DNA of 64,000 nt from Fulvia fulva (Eukaryota > Ascomycota > Dothideomycetes > Mycosphaerellales > Mycosphaerellaceae), in assembly GCF_020509005.1 (NCBI RefSeq), contig NC_063022.1, forward strand, positions 1,922,001 through 1,986,000, written 5' to 3'. This document shows, piece by piece, positions 35,175 through 46,800 of this stretch (position 1 is its first letter; every line of letters starts with the position of its first letter). The position numbers were made by a program, and so were the translations under genes. The notes under the pieces are model-generated. The model made no database searches. It had not been told where the DNA came from and saw only the letters and a program-made list of their open reading frames with translations.

Positions 35175-36644
35175 ATGACTTCAAACGCCAACTCCGAGAC
35201 TCGAGACTGGGATTCTACCCCACTGGCCCCGAAGACCCCTGACAAGGCCCTCCCGAAGACGTCAGTTCATGATGCCACTGCCCAGCACGACCCAGAGCAG
35301 CCCAAGAAAAGCAGATCTGGGAGAACTGTCAAGCCGAAAAAGAACTTCGAGGATGCGGCCCCTATGGCGACACCAAGCCGCTCGAAGCGGGCGAGGACTC
35401 CTGAACCCGCGGCAGATACACCGGCCGCACGGCCGAAGAAGACAAAAACGAGAGCGCCAGCTCAGGAGTCTTCTTCGCCACTCGAAGAGAGGTCTGAGGC
35501 TGCGGAGCCTGTCACGACACCACGTGGCTCGAAACGTGCTCGAGGTTCTGAACACGCAGTAGACATACCCGTCGCACGGCCCAAGAAGGCGAAGTCGAGA
35601 GCGCCTGCTCAGGGTTCGCCTCCACCACCCAAGCGTGCTCGCAATGCTCGAGCCGCAAGTAGCGTAGCTTCGTCTCTAAGCGAAGCGGAATCTCCCTGGT
35701 GCTGGGAGGAAGAAGAGGTCATCCTGGCGCTCTGGAAAGAGGATGTCCGGAAGGCCACTTCATGGAAGATGATTGGCAGACTCATGGGACGGACCGATTT
35801 AGCCTGTAGACTTACATACTGTCGTCTCTCGAAGCAGGACCCCAAGCGATCGAAGCCGGCTGACGAATTGAAGCCTCCCAAAATATTGGCGCCGGCTGTG
35901 CAGAGGGCTTTCGACAATCTGCAAGGTAGCGCTCTTCAGCAGCAGACTCAGGTACCAGCCGCTCAGACAGGCGATGCCGCGCCGGAATCCTCTAATGTAC
36001 GACGCGATAGCGTTGTCGAAGGCAATGTGGACGACCTCGCTGAGTCCAACTCCAATGGCACAACCACCGGCCTTGCACAGCAGAATCACGCCCCGGCCGC
36101 TCAGCAATCTGTCACAACTTCGAGACCGCTTCTACCGTTCGGGAAGCCATGGGTCTTTGAGGGTGAGGGTACGGATTACATCGCGCCCATCTCCGCGATC
36201 CCCTCAACCACCGCCTCACCCTCCCCAGAAACCCTCGAGCCACCATACCCCTGCTGCAACATCCCCAGGGACACAGAATCCCACGACCACTTCATCTGCA
36301 AGCACTGCAACTACAGCCGCCCAATCTGCAAACAACGCGGCGAAGGCGTGTGCACCTACTGCCGCAAGAACCGTCGCGTGCAGTGGTACGCCTACATCAT
36401 GTGCGAGATATGCGGCGACATCGGAAGGGAAGACCGCTTTGCAGTGCCCATTGGCGGTGGCGAGAGGGTCGATGAGGTGGGGCATCATAGAAAGAGGTGC
36501 ACGGGGTGTCAGAGGAGGCTGGAGTGGACGCCTACGTGGAGGCTAGAGTCGTCGAGGTGGAGGGAGGTGTATGATGCGGATAAGGTGGCGGAGTGGTTGG
36601 GGTTGTGTGATTTCGGGCTTGGGAGTGAGGATGAGGAGGTTTAG
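35175..36644 (+). CDS. SANT-like protein with C-terminal Cys cluster
   Basis: Single-exon frame of 489 residues from ATG 35175. The first 160 residues are basic and disordered and contain an internal duplication about 50 residues apart: SKRARTPEPA..ARPKKTKTRAPAQ and SKRARGSEHA..ARPKKAKSRAPAQ; the RPKK cores look like weak AT-hooks. A SANT-like unit follows, WCWEEEEVILALWKED..SWKMIGRLMGRTDLACR, close to the first unit of the 27882 protein. The C-terminal 130 residues hold a Cys cluster (YPCCNIP, CKHC, CTYC, CEIC, CTGC) that probably binds several zinc ions, then a Trp-rich tail and acidic end. Likely nuclear, DNA or chromatin binding. I know no named family with this combination. Confidence 0.7.
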   Translation: MTSNANSETRDWDSTPLAPKTPDKALPKTSVHDATAQHDPEQPKKSRSGRTVKPKKNFEDAAPMATPSRSKRARTPEPAADTPAARPKKTKTRAPAQESSSPLEERSEAAEPVTTPRGSKRARGSEHAVDIPVARPKKAKSRAPAQGSPPPPKRARNARAASSVASSLSEAESPWCWEEEEVILALWKEDVRKATSWKMIGRLMGRTDLACRLTYCRLSKQDPKRSKPADELKPPKILAPAVQRAFDNLQGSALQQQTQVPAAQTGDAAPESSNVRRDSVVEGNVDDLAESNSNGTTTGLAQQNHAPAAQQSVTTSRPLLPFGKPWVFEGEGTDYIAPISAIPSTTASPSPETLEPPYPCCNIPRDTESHDHFICKHCNYSRPICKQRGEGVCTYCRKNRRVQWYAYIMCEICGDIGREDRFAVPIGGGERVDEVGHHRKRCTGCQRRLEWTPTWRLESSRWREVYDADKVAEWLGLCDFGLGSEDEEV

Positions 36645-36989
36645 AGGGTGGGTTAGAAGAGGATGTTTTAGGGGAAGGATGTATTGCATAACGCGATAGC
36701 GACGATGAATGTATGATTATTTCCACAGCACACCCCGAGGGCTCCTGACAAAAGAAAAATATGGCTACCGTGCTTCGAAGCGCGATAGTCATTAGAGCCT
36801 CTATAAAAAGCTCCGAGCACCATCGGCCGAAGCAATATTACGGAGAGATACGCGTCATGCAACGCTTCTACTTCGACGTTTATAGTAGTCGCTACGCCGC
36901 GGTTGAATCGTCGTCGCTAATAAGAGATACATTTACAATTGTGCAAGCGGCCACATGCACCTTTTTTGTCGAGGGCCCTTGCTGCATCA
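36645..36989. other. Convergent 3' spacer with AT-rich patch
   Basis: About 345 bp between convergent gene ends. The part 36790-36910 (ctataaaaagctccg, gtttatagtagtcgc) resembles in texture the AT-rich relic near 14400, but I could not align the two. Confidence 0.3.
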
Positions 36990-38755
36990 TCACAGCCTCA
37001 CCATCCTCGGCACCCCAGCACTAACCCCTCCCCCATTACCCCCAACCTCAACCCCAAAAATGTCCGCCCACGTAGTATTCCCATACGGCTCTGCCTCAAC
37101 CTCACAAATCCTGCCCACCTCTGGTACCGTCCCCGCAGAAAAGTACTCACTCACAGTCCTCCACGTACAACTACTCGGCAATCCCAAGCTCGCATGACCA
37201 TAACCCCTCACCTCCATCACTACGCTCTCCTCGAATGTTTCGCTGACGTTGTAGGCGGATATGAGGGGTGTGTGTCCGTCGAATGTATTGCCGACGATGA
37301 GGATAGGATTGGATGTGGCGATTTGGGGGGAAGAGGAGGAGGAGGGGAACTGGAAGCGTTCAGCGGGTTCGATAGACCATTGTGCACATGCCGACATAGT
37401 GCCGATCGTAGCGTCGCCCATGATTGTTGAGATGTTGTACAGACGGTCGATAGTAGGTTGGAAATCATCCAGCGTCGCTGCGCGAGCTGTACGATCGCCG
37501 CAGTGGATCCCTAATAGGGCTTGAGAGAGTTTGATGGCGTCCAGAGGTGTCGTGGTGCTGTCTGGAACGAGGGATGTAGCGATAGCTTCGAGACCGGCAG
37601 TCTGGTTCGTGAAGAGAAAGCTCAACATAGTGACGAGACCAGGCCAGCCAGCAGGACCGTAGATGGCTTGTTGGATGAAACCTTTCAGGAGGGGGTAGTC
37701 GATGAGGTATTGGCCTATCGGTATCGGGCGGGACTTGAGTTGCTCCAACAGATGCCATGTTCTTCCTTCGAGCTCGGGACCCGTGAGGTTGAGACTCGCG
37801 AGAGGACAGAGGTCACCGCCTGCATCAATACAGGTGGAGAAGATCCCGGCGAAAACTTTGTCGGAATCTGTCCATTCCTCAAAGTCTGCGAGCGCGTGGT
37901 AGTATTCGTGGGGGTTCTGGACGCCGTCGAGGATTAATTTGTCGATTCTGTTCGGAAACATGGCGGCTACTGTGGCTCCAAGGGTTGTTCCGTATGAGAG
38001 CCCCCAGTAGCGGAGCATGCCGTCTTCGTTGAGTGCGTCCACGACGCTCATCAGGTCTCTTGCACCGAAGGGCGTGTTGACGTATTTGCCGGTCTCGTTC
38101 ATGGTTGATTGACATCGTGCGGTGTCGATTGTGCCTCGTGCCCAGATTCGTCCGACGCCATATTCGGTGGTGTTTGAAGAGGCTTGACCTTGGAGCACTG
38201 TTGTGGCTTCGACATCATCTTGGACGCAGAGGAATGGTAAGGTGTCGCCGGTGCCGCGCGGGTCGAAAGCGATAAGGTCGTATTGACCACCAGTGAGACT
38301 ATGAAGCGATTAGCTACGTCCGAGCCTAGAGGAGATACGATACTCACTTTCTCAACACAGCAGCTTGTGCCGCCAGCGTACCCCGACCCGTTGCGCCTGG
38401 GCCTCCGAAATTGAACTGAATGCTACCTTTCGAGGGTTGCATAGCTGCATCAAGTCAGCACAAGTTGCCTCTCGTCTGGATCGTAGTACTCACCAGAAGG
38501 TACTCTTGCGAGCTCAAGCAGTATAGTCGCCTTGCTGGCCGGATCGCTGTAGTCGAGAGGAACCCTGAGCGTTGCGCAATCCATCGGTAAGGTGCCGTTC
38601 ACTTTCGCTTCGTCGCAGAGGCCCCATCGTATACTGCTGAAGTTACATTCTGCTGTGTTGTTGCTGGCTGCTGTACTATTGTTGGCTGCTGTGCCATTGC
38701 TGGCTGCAGCGACGATGCTGAGGAAGAGTGGAAGTGTTGAGATTGTTGATCGCAT
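36990..38755 (-). CDS. Secreted TAP-like serine peptidase (alpha/beta hydrolase)
   Basis: Three exons: 38755-38494, 38444-38348 and 38298-36990, with two 49-bp introns (38493-38445 and 38347-38299, both GTGAGT..AG). The product has 555 residues. It begins with a signal peptide (MRSTISTLPLFLSIVAAAS) and an Asn/Thr-rich stretch with many N-glycosylation sites. Alpha/beta-hydrolase marks: oxyanion motif FNFGGPGATGRG, FDPRGTGDT, nucleophile elbow GLSYGTTLG, the acid in NTFDGHTPL and the His in GYGHASLG. The TAP-like C-terminal segment is typical of tripeptidyl-aminopeptidase-like enzymes that trim short peptides from the N-terminus outside the cell. Each splice junction keeps phase and restores conserved motifs, so the model is strong. 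Precise specificity is unknown. Divergent from the Zn2Cys6 gene at 39536, which could regulate it. Confidence 0.92.
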
Positions 38756-39535
38756 CGTAGTTCGGCGTTCTGTTGGCGATCTTTCTGCTTCGACTGTATG
38801 TTGTTCTCTTGTTCGTTCTGACTATTAAACAAAGCTACAAGTTGTCCGGCAGCTGCCATCATATATACTGGTCCTCCTCTTGTCATCGACTCGTTAGGGG
38901 GACTCTGCAAGCCTTCCTTCGTTCGGTGGCTGCAGGCTGTGCCAATGTTAGAGCTGAGAATGAGGATGCCACAAATACCGGCACTCGCGAACGCGAATAC
39001 AGTCAGTCTGTATGCCATATTGTCTAGTATAGTCGAGTTGATAGCATTTGCACGTGGCGTAGTCGTAGTCGTATTCGTTGGAGGACGCTAGGATCGGTGC
39101 TAGACCAAATGAGGAGGTGATCGCTATAGGGCTGCGTGTTGCAGCGGAAGCCAAGAGCTGCGCCATGGCAGTCTGCGGCTGAGTTGTGGTACAGCATTTC
39201 AGCTTCTCGTTCAAGATCTTTTTCGTTTTCGTATATCAATGGCATCGCCAATCCGTAGTCCAGGGTGACTTTGCGAACAGTGGAAGCTCAGGTACCAGAA
39301 CCGGTGAAGAAGTTTGAGGTCATCGTACGAGCATTCTCTCATCCTCTGCTGTTGCCGGCACAGTTACCGGCATAGACTTTGGCTAAAAGATCGAGTCAAA
39401 AGCAGCTAGTGTAGGTTAAAGGTGGTATTGATGCACAATGGGTTATGCAGACGGCATGTTGCTGACGTACCTTCAGTCTCGAAGCACTGCGTGCAAGGGT
39501 GAAGTAGCATCGCAGAAGTAGGGCAATCTTTGGCC
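38756..39535. promoter_or_regulatory. Divergent intergenic region, peptidase / Zn2Cys6 factor
   Basis: 780 bp shared upstream region. Minus-strand frames here (38599-39018 with one hydrophobic helix, FAFASAGICGILILSS; and 39024-39245 starting at MPLIYENEKDLEREAEM) look somewhat protein-like. They overlap the peptidase first exon or lack any recognised feature, so I do not call them. No clear inverted CGG sites seen. Confidence 0.35.
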
Positions 39536-40708
39536 ATGCCACCACGAAGATCGCACAACAAGTCCCGGCGCGGATGCCTTACCTGCAAGCGGAGACGTGT
39601 GAAATTCGATGAGGCCGGACCCCCATGTACGAATTGCAAGGTCAGGAGTACCGAATGCTACTATGCAGCTACGACGTCGTCGACCTCAGTCACACCACAA
39701 TCCGATAGAAGAAGCGCCAGTCCGAGCGCCAGCCTGGACCGGATGTCATTGGCCAGTGGCCGCAACCATACTGAGCTGGAACTCATGCACAGATGGACCA
39801 CAGTGACGTATCTCTCGATCGGGACAGAGATAGCAGACGACTGGTTGATATGGCAGCGTCATGCTCCAGTCGTAGCGTTGAGGTACGATTGCTTGATGGA
39901 GACGATCATGGCATTGACCGCCTTTGAGCTGGCATACTCGTTTCCGGATGATGCTGTCCGGTGGATGAATGTCGCGCTCGGCTACCAGGGCTCGGCATTC
40001 CACAGCTTCCGTGACCAGCTCCAGAAATCAAGTGGTGACGACTACGATGCCATGATCTATTCGTCTGTGTTGCTGATGGTTTTGGCTATGGCGTCCGCCA
40101 CCAGCTCTGTCCTGGCGCATGCCCAATTGGAAAGTACAATCGACCACTGCATGGCGCATCACGAACTTGTCGTCGGAACAGCTTTAGTAATGACCAAGGA
40201 TGGCCCCAACAGATACAAGCCGCATGCACTCTGGAGCAAGGTACCGGACTTCCTATCGTTAGACAAGCACGGCCTGGAAGCAGCAGTCGAAGATGTACTG
40301 AAGAAGGTGGAGGCACTCAATGAAGCTCGAGGGCCGGATCGGAGTGATGCAGGGTTGTTCAATCAGATCCCTTCATCGCAGTACATGGGCTGCAAGACGG
40401 CGTTAGTGTGGACAAAGTTCATGTTTCAAGCGTGCACGTCCAAGTTACTTCGTAGCTACACGCTCGGGTGGCTGACATGCTGCGGGAAAGATTACATCCA
40501 AGCGGTGAAAGACGGCGACCGGGTGTCACTGCTGCTGATGCTGTTCTGGGGAGTTCTGTTGCATCCTCTGGGTGACGATTGTTGGTACGGCAAAGGTTTC
40601 GGGAAGTCGCTGGTCGATGAAGTCTCGGACGCGGTCCAGAATGACGTGGGTCAGGATGGGTTAGAACTAGACGTGATCGTGTGGGCGAAGAATGAGCTCA
40701 ACTGTTAA
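39536..40708 (+). CDS. Zn2Cys6 transcription factor lacking one zinc-ligand Cys
   Basis: ATG 39536 gives 390 residues, no intron. The N-terminus is a fungal Zn2Cys6 domain: SRRGCLTCKRRRVKFDEAG then PPCTNCKVRSTECYY. The third ligand, normally the Cys of RRVKCDE, is Phe here (TTC at the codon). So five of six cysteines remain. A Ser/Thr linker and a helical middle-homology-type region follow (ELELMHRWTTVTYLSIG, MALTAFELAYSF, GYQGSAFHSFRDQL), typical of regulators with the C-terminal fungal-specific domain. Such proteins normally bind CGG half-sites and activate metabolic genes. With the ligand lost, DNA binding may be impaired or changed. It stands divergent to the secreted peptidase. The rest of the frame is intact over its full length. 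Confidence 0.85.
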   Translation: MPPRRSHNKSRRGCLTCKRRRVKFDEAGPPCTNCKVRSTECYYAATTSSTSVTPQSDRRSASPSASLDRMSLASGRNHTELELMHRWTTVTYLSIGTEIADDWLIWQRHAPVVALRYDCLMETIMALTAFELAYSFPDDAVRWMNVALGYQGSAFHSFRDQLQKSSGDDYDAMIYSSVLLMVLAMASATSSVLAHAQLESTIDHCMAHHELVVGTALVMTKDGPNRYKPHALWSKVPDFLSLDKHGLEAAVEDVLKKVEALNEARGPDRSDAGLFNQIPSSQYMGCKTALVWTKFMFQACTSKLLRSYTLGWLTCCGKDYIQAVKDGDRVSLLLMLFWGVLLHPLGDDCWYGKGFGKSLVDEVSDAVQNDVGQDGLELDVIVWAKNELNC

Positions 40709-41115
40709 GAAGAAGCAGCAAGGAGTCCAGTGCGCAGGATTCGGTACTTGGGGGCGAGGGGGTGTAACTGTCTGTTGCTGGTCAATTCTGTACCTTCGAC
40801 AACTCAACTTCGCCTGCCATGTGTGTCAGTGGCTGTCGTCTGCTTTCACGTGTTTCGGGACTCAGATGTTGAAGATCGACGTCGTTATATTCGTCAGGAA
40901 AGATTAATGCGATGGTCGTTGTCACGATGTTGAGAAGGAGCGGAAGACGTCGACAACATGGAGGAAAGAAACGCGACCAAAATTACATGTATCCTTGTTC
41001 GCGATCGTAGCCCGTGCCCCATGACGTGACCGTAGATCATCGGCCGCGGCCGCGGCTCGTTCGCGTCAACATCGACAGCGATGCCATCTACACGCCAAGC
41101 CATCTACACGCCAAG
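40709..41115 (+). promoter_or_regulatory. DNA ligase upstream region with 16-bp tandem duplication
   Basis: Contains TACATGTA at 40984-40991, a GC block cggccgcggccgcggc near 41041, and an exact 16-bp tandem duplication of ccatctacacgccaag (41084-41099 and 41100-41115) that ends directly before the uORF start codon. Confidence 0.55.
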
Positions 41116-41142
41116 ATGAGGTTGGTATATGGATCACAATGA
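41116..41142 (+). CDS. Upstream ORF overlapping the ligase start codon
   Basis: ATG 41116 opens an eight-codon frame (MRLVYGSQ) whose TGA stop at 41140-41142 overlaps the main ATG at 41139 as ATGA. If transcribed in the 5' leader, ribosomes that translate it would terminate on the ligase start. This suggests coupling or damping of ligase translation. Expression is inference; the overlap is seen directly. Confidence 0.45.
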   Translation: MRLVYGSQ

Positions 41143-41432
41143 GTACGCCGAACAAGCGGCGCAAGAAGACTCATGACCAATCCTCTCCTCGGCCTCCAGC
41201 TGTGAAGAGTTTGGACTTCTTCTTTGGCAAGCAGCCGGCTACGAAGGAGCTGCAGCACCATGGCAGCAATGGCCAGCAGAGTACGTGGCCAGTGGCAGAA
41301 GCAGAGGAGCATCTGTACGGCGATGGAGACGACAAAGAAGACTTGACAGACGAGCAACTGGCACGGAAGCTGCAGGCAGAATGGGATGAAGAGGCTAGGC
41401 AGGACAGGACGAATGTGGATGCATCCCCCAAG

Positions 41433-41486
<54 letters not shown>

Positions 41487-43880
41487 GCAGATGTGGAGGC
41501 TGTGGTGAAGGACAAAGTTCCCGATAAGTCAAAGTCGCCCGATAGTTCTATACCAGCCGAGGATGGAAAAGAAGACGCCACGGCGCTTGCATCTCCGGCC
41601 AACAACGCTTTCGCAGCATTGCGCAAGAAGAGCACCCTGTCCCTACAGTCAGCCATCGCCGACGACGATGTCATCTCCCACGATATCCCTTTCGACGAAT
41701 CGCCGCTCACGTTCGACCCGCAGAAGTACCTACCAGGGTTAAGAAAGCAGTGGGCAGCCGAAGGTGGTATGGCATCCTACGCCTTGCTCACGCATTGCTT
41801 CGTCCTGGTCAACAGCACGCAGTCACGCATCAAGATTGTCGATACGCTGGTCAATCTGATTCGCACGTTGATCGAAGGTGATCCTGGGTCACTACTGCCT
41901 GCCGTCTGGCTGGCGACGAACTCCATATCTCCTCCGTACATCGACATCGAGCTGGGCTTGGGCGGGTCAGCAATATCAAAAGCATTGAAGAAGGTGTGCG
42001 GATTGGACAACTCATCGTTGAAGACGTTGTACAACAAGCATGGTGATGCCGGAGATGTCGCTTTCGAAGCAAAGAAGAGGCAGAGCTTGACCCTGCGCAA
42101 GCCGAAGCCGCTCACCATCAAAGGCGTGTACGAAAGTCTCCACAAGATCGCGAATGCCAAAGGGACTGGCTGCCAGGAAGTCAAGCAACGCATAGTCGAA
42201 CGACTCGTACAAGACTCGAGAGGTGCAGAGGAGAGCAGATACATCGTACGGACACTCGTTCAACATCTTCGCATTGGAGCAGTCAAGACGACTATGCTTA
42301 TTGCACTATCACGAGCGTTCTTGCTCTCGAAGCCTCCTAACGCAGACTTCGACATCAAGTCGCAAGCGGATCTACGCAGACTGAACAAGCAAGATCTGGC
42401 AGAGGTATATTCACACCCCGAGGAATTGGTGAAAGCCAGCTTTGCTCGAAGACCCAACTACAACGACCTGGTGCCAACACTCCTTGAGATTGGCATCTGC
42501 GACGAACTCGTGATTCGCTGTGGTCTGGCAATGCATATCCCACTTCGGCCTATGTTGGGTGGCATCACGAGAGATCTGGGCGAAATGCTCACAAAGCTGC
42601 AAGGCCGTGACTTTAGTTGCGAGTACAAATATGATGGCCAGCGAGCTCAAGTACACTGCGATGAAAATGGCAAGGTGACCATCTTCTCGAGACATCTTGA
42701 GCTCATGACTGAGAAGTACCCGGACCTGGTCGCCCTTGTCCCGAAGATTCGCGGCGAGGGTGTCAGCAGCTTCATCTTAGAGGGCGAGGTGGTCGCAGTC
42801 GACAAGGAATCTGGCAATCTCAAGCCGTTTCAGATCTTGGCCAACAGAGCACGGAAGGATGTAGTGATCCAAAGTGTCAAGGTTGACGTCTGTCTCTTCG
42901 CCTTCGATCTGATGTACCTCAACGGCGAAGAACTCCTTGGCCGGTCGTTCCGCGAGCGGCGAAGTCTGCTCAGAAGTCTGTTCGTAGAGATTCCAAACAC
43001 GTTTACATGGGTCAAGAGCATGGATGCCACATCAGCGGACGGTGAAGCAGTCAGCGACTTCTTCAAAGGCGCGTTGGACATCAAATGCGAAGGCATCATG
43101 GTCAAAGTCCTGGACAATGTACCTAACCCAGAGCTACAGGCTGAGATGGATGGCGATGCAGGCGATGAAGTTCCTACTACAAAACCTGCCGCTCCATCAA
43201 AGGCGAAGAAAGGCAAAAAGTCGAAAGCGAAAGCCAGTGCACAGGATGCGGCCGAAGATAACACCGAGAAGAAAAGCGGCCGCCGAAAGGCTCTGCTCTC
43301 TACTTACGAACCCGACAAGCGTCTCGACTCCTGGCTCAAGGTCAAGAAAGACTACGATACCCAAACAGACACCATCGACCTAATCCCAGTCGGCGCATGG
43401 CACGGTCAAGGCCGGAAGAATGCCTGGTGGTCACCAATCCTGCTCGCATGTCGCAACCCAGAGACTGGCAGCCTCGAAGTAGTGACAAAATGCATTTCCG
43501 GTTTCACAGACGCCTTCTACAAAGCCAATCGAGCCAAGTACGACCCAGACAAGGGCATTGATGAAGAAGGCAGCAACATCATCAGCCGTCCGAGCTATGT
43601 CGAGTATGGAGGCGAGCCGACTGTGTGGTTCGAGCCACAAGAGGTGTGGGAGATGATTTTTGCGGACATTACACTCTCGCCTACTTATACTGCTGCCATT
43701 GGACTGGTTAGTGAGGAGAGGGGACTTTCGCTGCGCTTTCCGCGCTTTCTCAAGGTGAGGGAGGATAAGGGTATTGAGGAAGCTAGCACGAATCAGTTTC
43801 TGGCGGATTTGTACAGTAAACAGCAGGCGAGGGCGCCTGTGGCGGGAGCTGTGGTCGAAAATGTTGAAGAAGATGAATGA
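41139..43880 (+). CDS. ATP-dependent DNA ligase I
   Basis: Single-exon frame of 913 residues. It seals nicks between Okazaki fragments and in excision repair. N-terminal KRRKK basic patch, then KSLDFFFGKQ, which resembles a PCNA-interacting peptide lacking the leading Gln. A run of 17 Asn codons (41433-41483, almost all AAC) sits in the disordered N-terminal region. The DNA-binding domain follows, then the adenylation core: EYKYDGQRAQVHCDE with the lysine nucleophile (KxDGxR), FILEGEVVA, DIKCEGIMVK and DSWLKVKKDY. A Lys/Ala-rich insert (SKAKKGKKSKAKASAQD) lies between motifs IV and V; I recall similar inserts in other filamentous fungi. The OB-fold region ends in PRFLKVREDKG, and the tail VENVEEDE is acidic. 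All catalytic motifs are intact. The start is supported by the N-terminal motif order. Confidence 0.96.
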
Positions 43881-46800
43881 AAGACTTCGACTGCGCGGCC
43901 CAAAATTCGAGCCCTGCATGAGTACGCAGCACAAGAGCTGGCGGTAGAGACAGCAATATCTTTTGGTGGTCCCTGATAGAAGACATCGACCTCGCGGGCT
44001 GTCTTAACGCAGTCCTTGGCCCGCTGGTCTGCTAGTGTCGGCCTGGCGTTATACAAGCGTTGCTTACACCCATATCGCCACCCCCGAGGACCTTTCTGAG
44101 CTTCAATGACACCACTCTGGTACGGCAACCCGCTTCACTCGAGCTCGAGACTTTCAACGTCCAGACCACGTCAAATATGCCAACATGGTACGACTCACGC
44201 CAGATCTCGGGCAGATTGCTGACCCGGCCGCTATCATAATGGTCTATAGCTCAGCGAAATCCCTCCCTAAGCATGAATGGTATGACACGTTTGCTGGTGG
44301 CATCGCGCATCGAGGCAACTTTGAGATCACCGAAGAGCAAGTGCATGCTGCCGCCGGAGAATTGTAGCGCCATAAGACGCCCTCCAACCTCGTGCGTTGG
44401 CCTCCATGTCGCAGTCCTGCCACACGTCTCGTAAACAACGCCAACAGGCATCCTTACACGAAGGCTTTGGGCTCCAGGGACGGTACTTACGATGGGCCCA
44501 GGCGACAGCGACAGTCAACCCAGATCACATCAGACATTCTCGAAAAAGCCCCATCTCGATCCCGCAGAAGTTTACCAGCCAGCCATCACACGCACTTGCA
44601 GAGCGCTCCGGCATGAGCTCCTGCCTCACTACCACAAGACCAGAATACTGTTGGATGCGAACGGCAGTTTCACGTGTATCGAGAGGGTGGGCAGGTGGCT
44701 GCTGGCCATTGGGCCTGAGAAGCGGTCACAGCTGCGCGGCATATTCATGGGCTTTCAGATGTCTTCCGAAACAGTAGCAGACGCGCTCAAAAAAGACCAC
44801 TGGGCTGTCGGCCTCTGCATCGGAGATGTAGAGCGGATGATGTTACTGCCTCCAACGAGCCGCGGCTGGCGAAATTGGAGTGTCCTGGTATTCTAGGCCA
44901 GTGCTCGAGTCCATATGGTCTCCACGCTTGGCTCGCCCTCTGTGCGGCTGGTGCCGATCAACGTAGCTGCGCCATCCATCATCCCCATTCTTTCTTCACC
45001 TCAAATATTCACATCGACCACCACATCGACCACCACAAAATAGCCTTACAAAATGTTACACGAAGCAGAACTCTCCAGAACTCAGGTGACCACACCGACC
45101 GCTGAATCATGTAGTCCTCGAGCCAGCTAACAAGCGCCAGTATTTCCGCCTCCTCGACCTGCCACCTGAAATCTGGAGCAACATCGGCAAGCTCGTCGTC
45201 GATAACAAGCCTCCTCTCACCTACCGCGCTATCTGGTGGGCGCGCGACGAGAGATGTAGCACACCATGGACCCAGCAACCAGCCATCGCCCGCACTTGTC
45301 GAATCCTGAGGCAGGAGCTACTACTATACTACTACAAGAACACACCTCTTCGCTACGTCCTTGCACACACAACCTCGTGTCAGGCGGTTGGTATATGGCT
45401 CCGAGCGATTGGCAAACACAACAGGCTGCTCATGGGAGTCATCAGCATTGGAGTCTGGTCTTATGCGCCGATGGATACTTTGAGGAAGGAGCTGTCGGTC
45501 GATTGGAAAGTGGAATTCGAGCTGCATGAGCTGGAGTACAAGCGCATAACACCACGCTTGAGCAACGGGATGGAGGCAAGTTCCAAGCTCGAGCAGTACT
45601 CGATTGCCACGGTGACGTTTGTGTAGCGGCAGGAGTGCTGCAATGGGGTGTTCTCGGGTTCGCACTGTGCAGTATGGACAAGAGGACAGCACTTGCAGCC
45701 ATCACCACGTCAGACCGGCTGCTACTCCCTGATTGAACGGAAAGATCTTGCCTGCAAGGGATTGTGAAATTCTGCAACAGCAGTAATCACCAGCAATGCC
45801 GCGAGTGAGCTTGATTTGGCTTCGTGTTTCTGAACACCTTTCGTACTGTAACACCACCAGCTGATTTTGCAGCTTTACATCCGCATATCTCATCAGCATA
45901 CGGAATTGATCATCCATCATGCGCACCAAGAGAAAAGTCAACAACACAAACACACCGGTAGTACACCGCCGGTAGCACCAGTGGTGAGAACACGTGCTGA
46001 ACCACACAAAACAATCGACCAAGGCTGACCTAGTCTATCTGCAGCGCCGAGGCCTCCCCAGACTCCCAACCGAAATGTGGCTCATAATCGTGAAATACAC
46101 CATCAACAACGCCACCCCCATCGAGAACATCGCCATCGACACCTTCGCAATCATCGACGGCCGAGTCTTCCAGCAGCCCCCCCCCCCATCACACGCACCT
46201 GCAGAGTCCTTCAACGCGAATTCCTACCATACTACTACGAAACAAAGATCGACATCGATTTCGATCACATCCCTATCGACTATGCCACCGAGACGTTCAA
46301 GCGGAGTCTCAACGTCTTCATTGACTGCATTGGCTACGAGAACCGCCGTCCCATCCGGGGGGGTGTACAGGTACATCAAAGCGCCTTTGCCGCTATTCGA
46401 GCTGCGAGTGCAGGAGACGGTGGTGCAGAGGTACGTCAAGCATCGGATCCAGTTGGTGAGGGACCGGGTGCAGGATAAAGCTGGCTGGGTACGGTGTTCT
46501 GTGAGGTTTGTGCGGTGTTCTGAGAGGTTCTCCGCGCAATGGCGAGCTCCTGTTCCCTGGGCATGAGATTCTCCCGGTGACTTTGTGCACTACGAGCCAC
46601 CTGAAAGATCGGGGATTGCATAGCAGGGAGAGTATGCATTGAAACAATGGAAAGAAGATAAGGGCAGAAGATGATTCAGACGGCATCTTCAGACCCCCAA
46701 TGAGTCACTTCACTTCCATCCAGCTCCCAGCTGTGTAGCGCATTGTACAAAGCGCGCCGATCGTCGTCATGCTTGGCTGTTAAACTCAACATTCGATTTG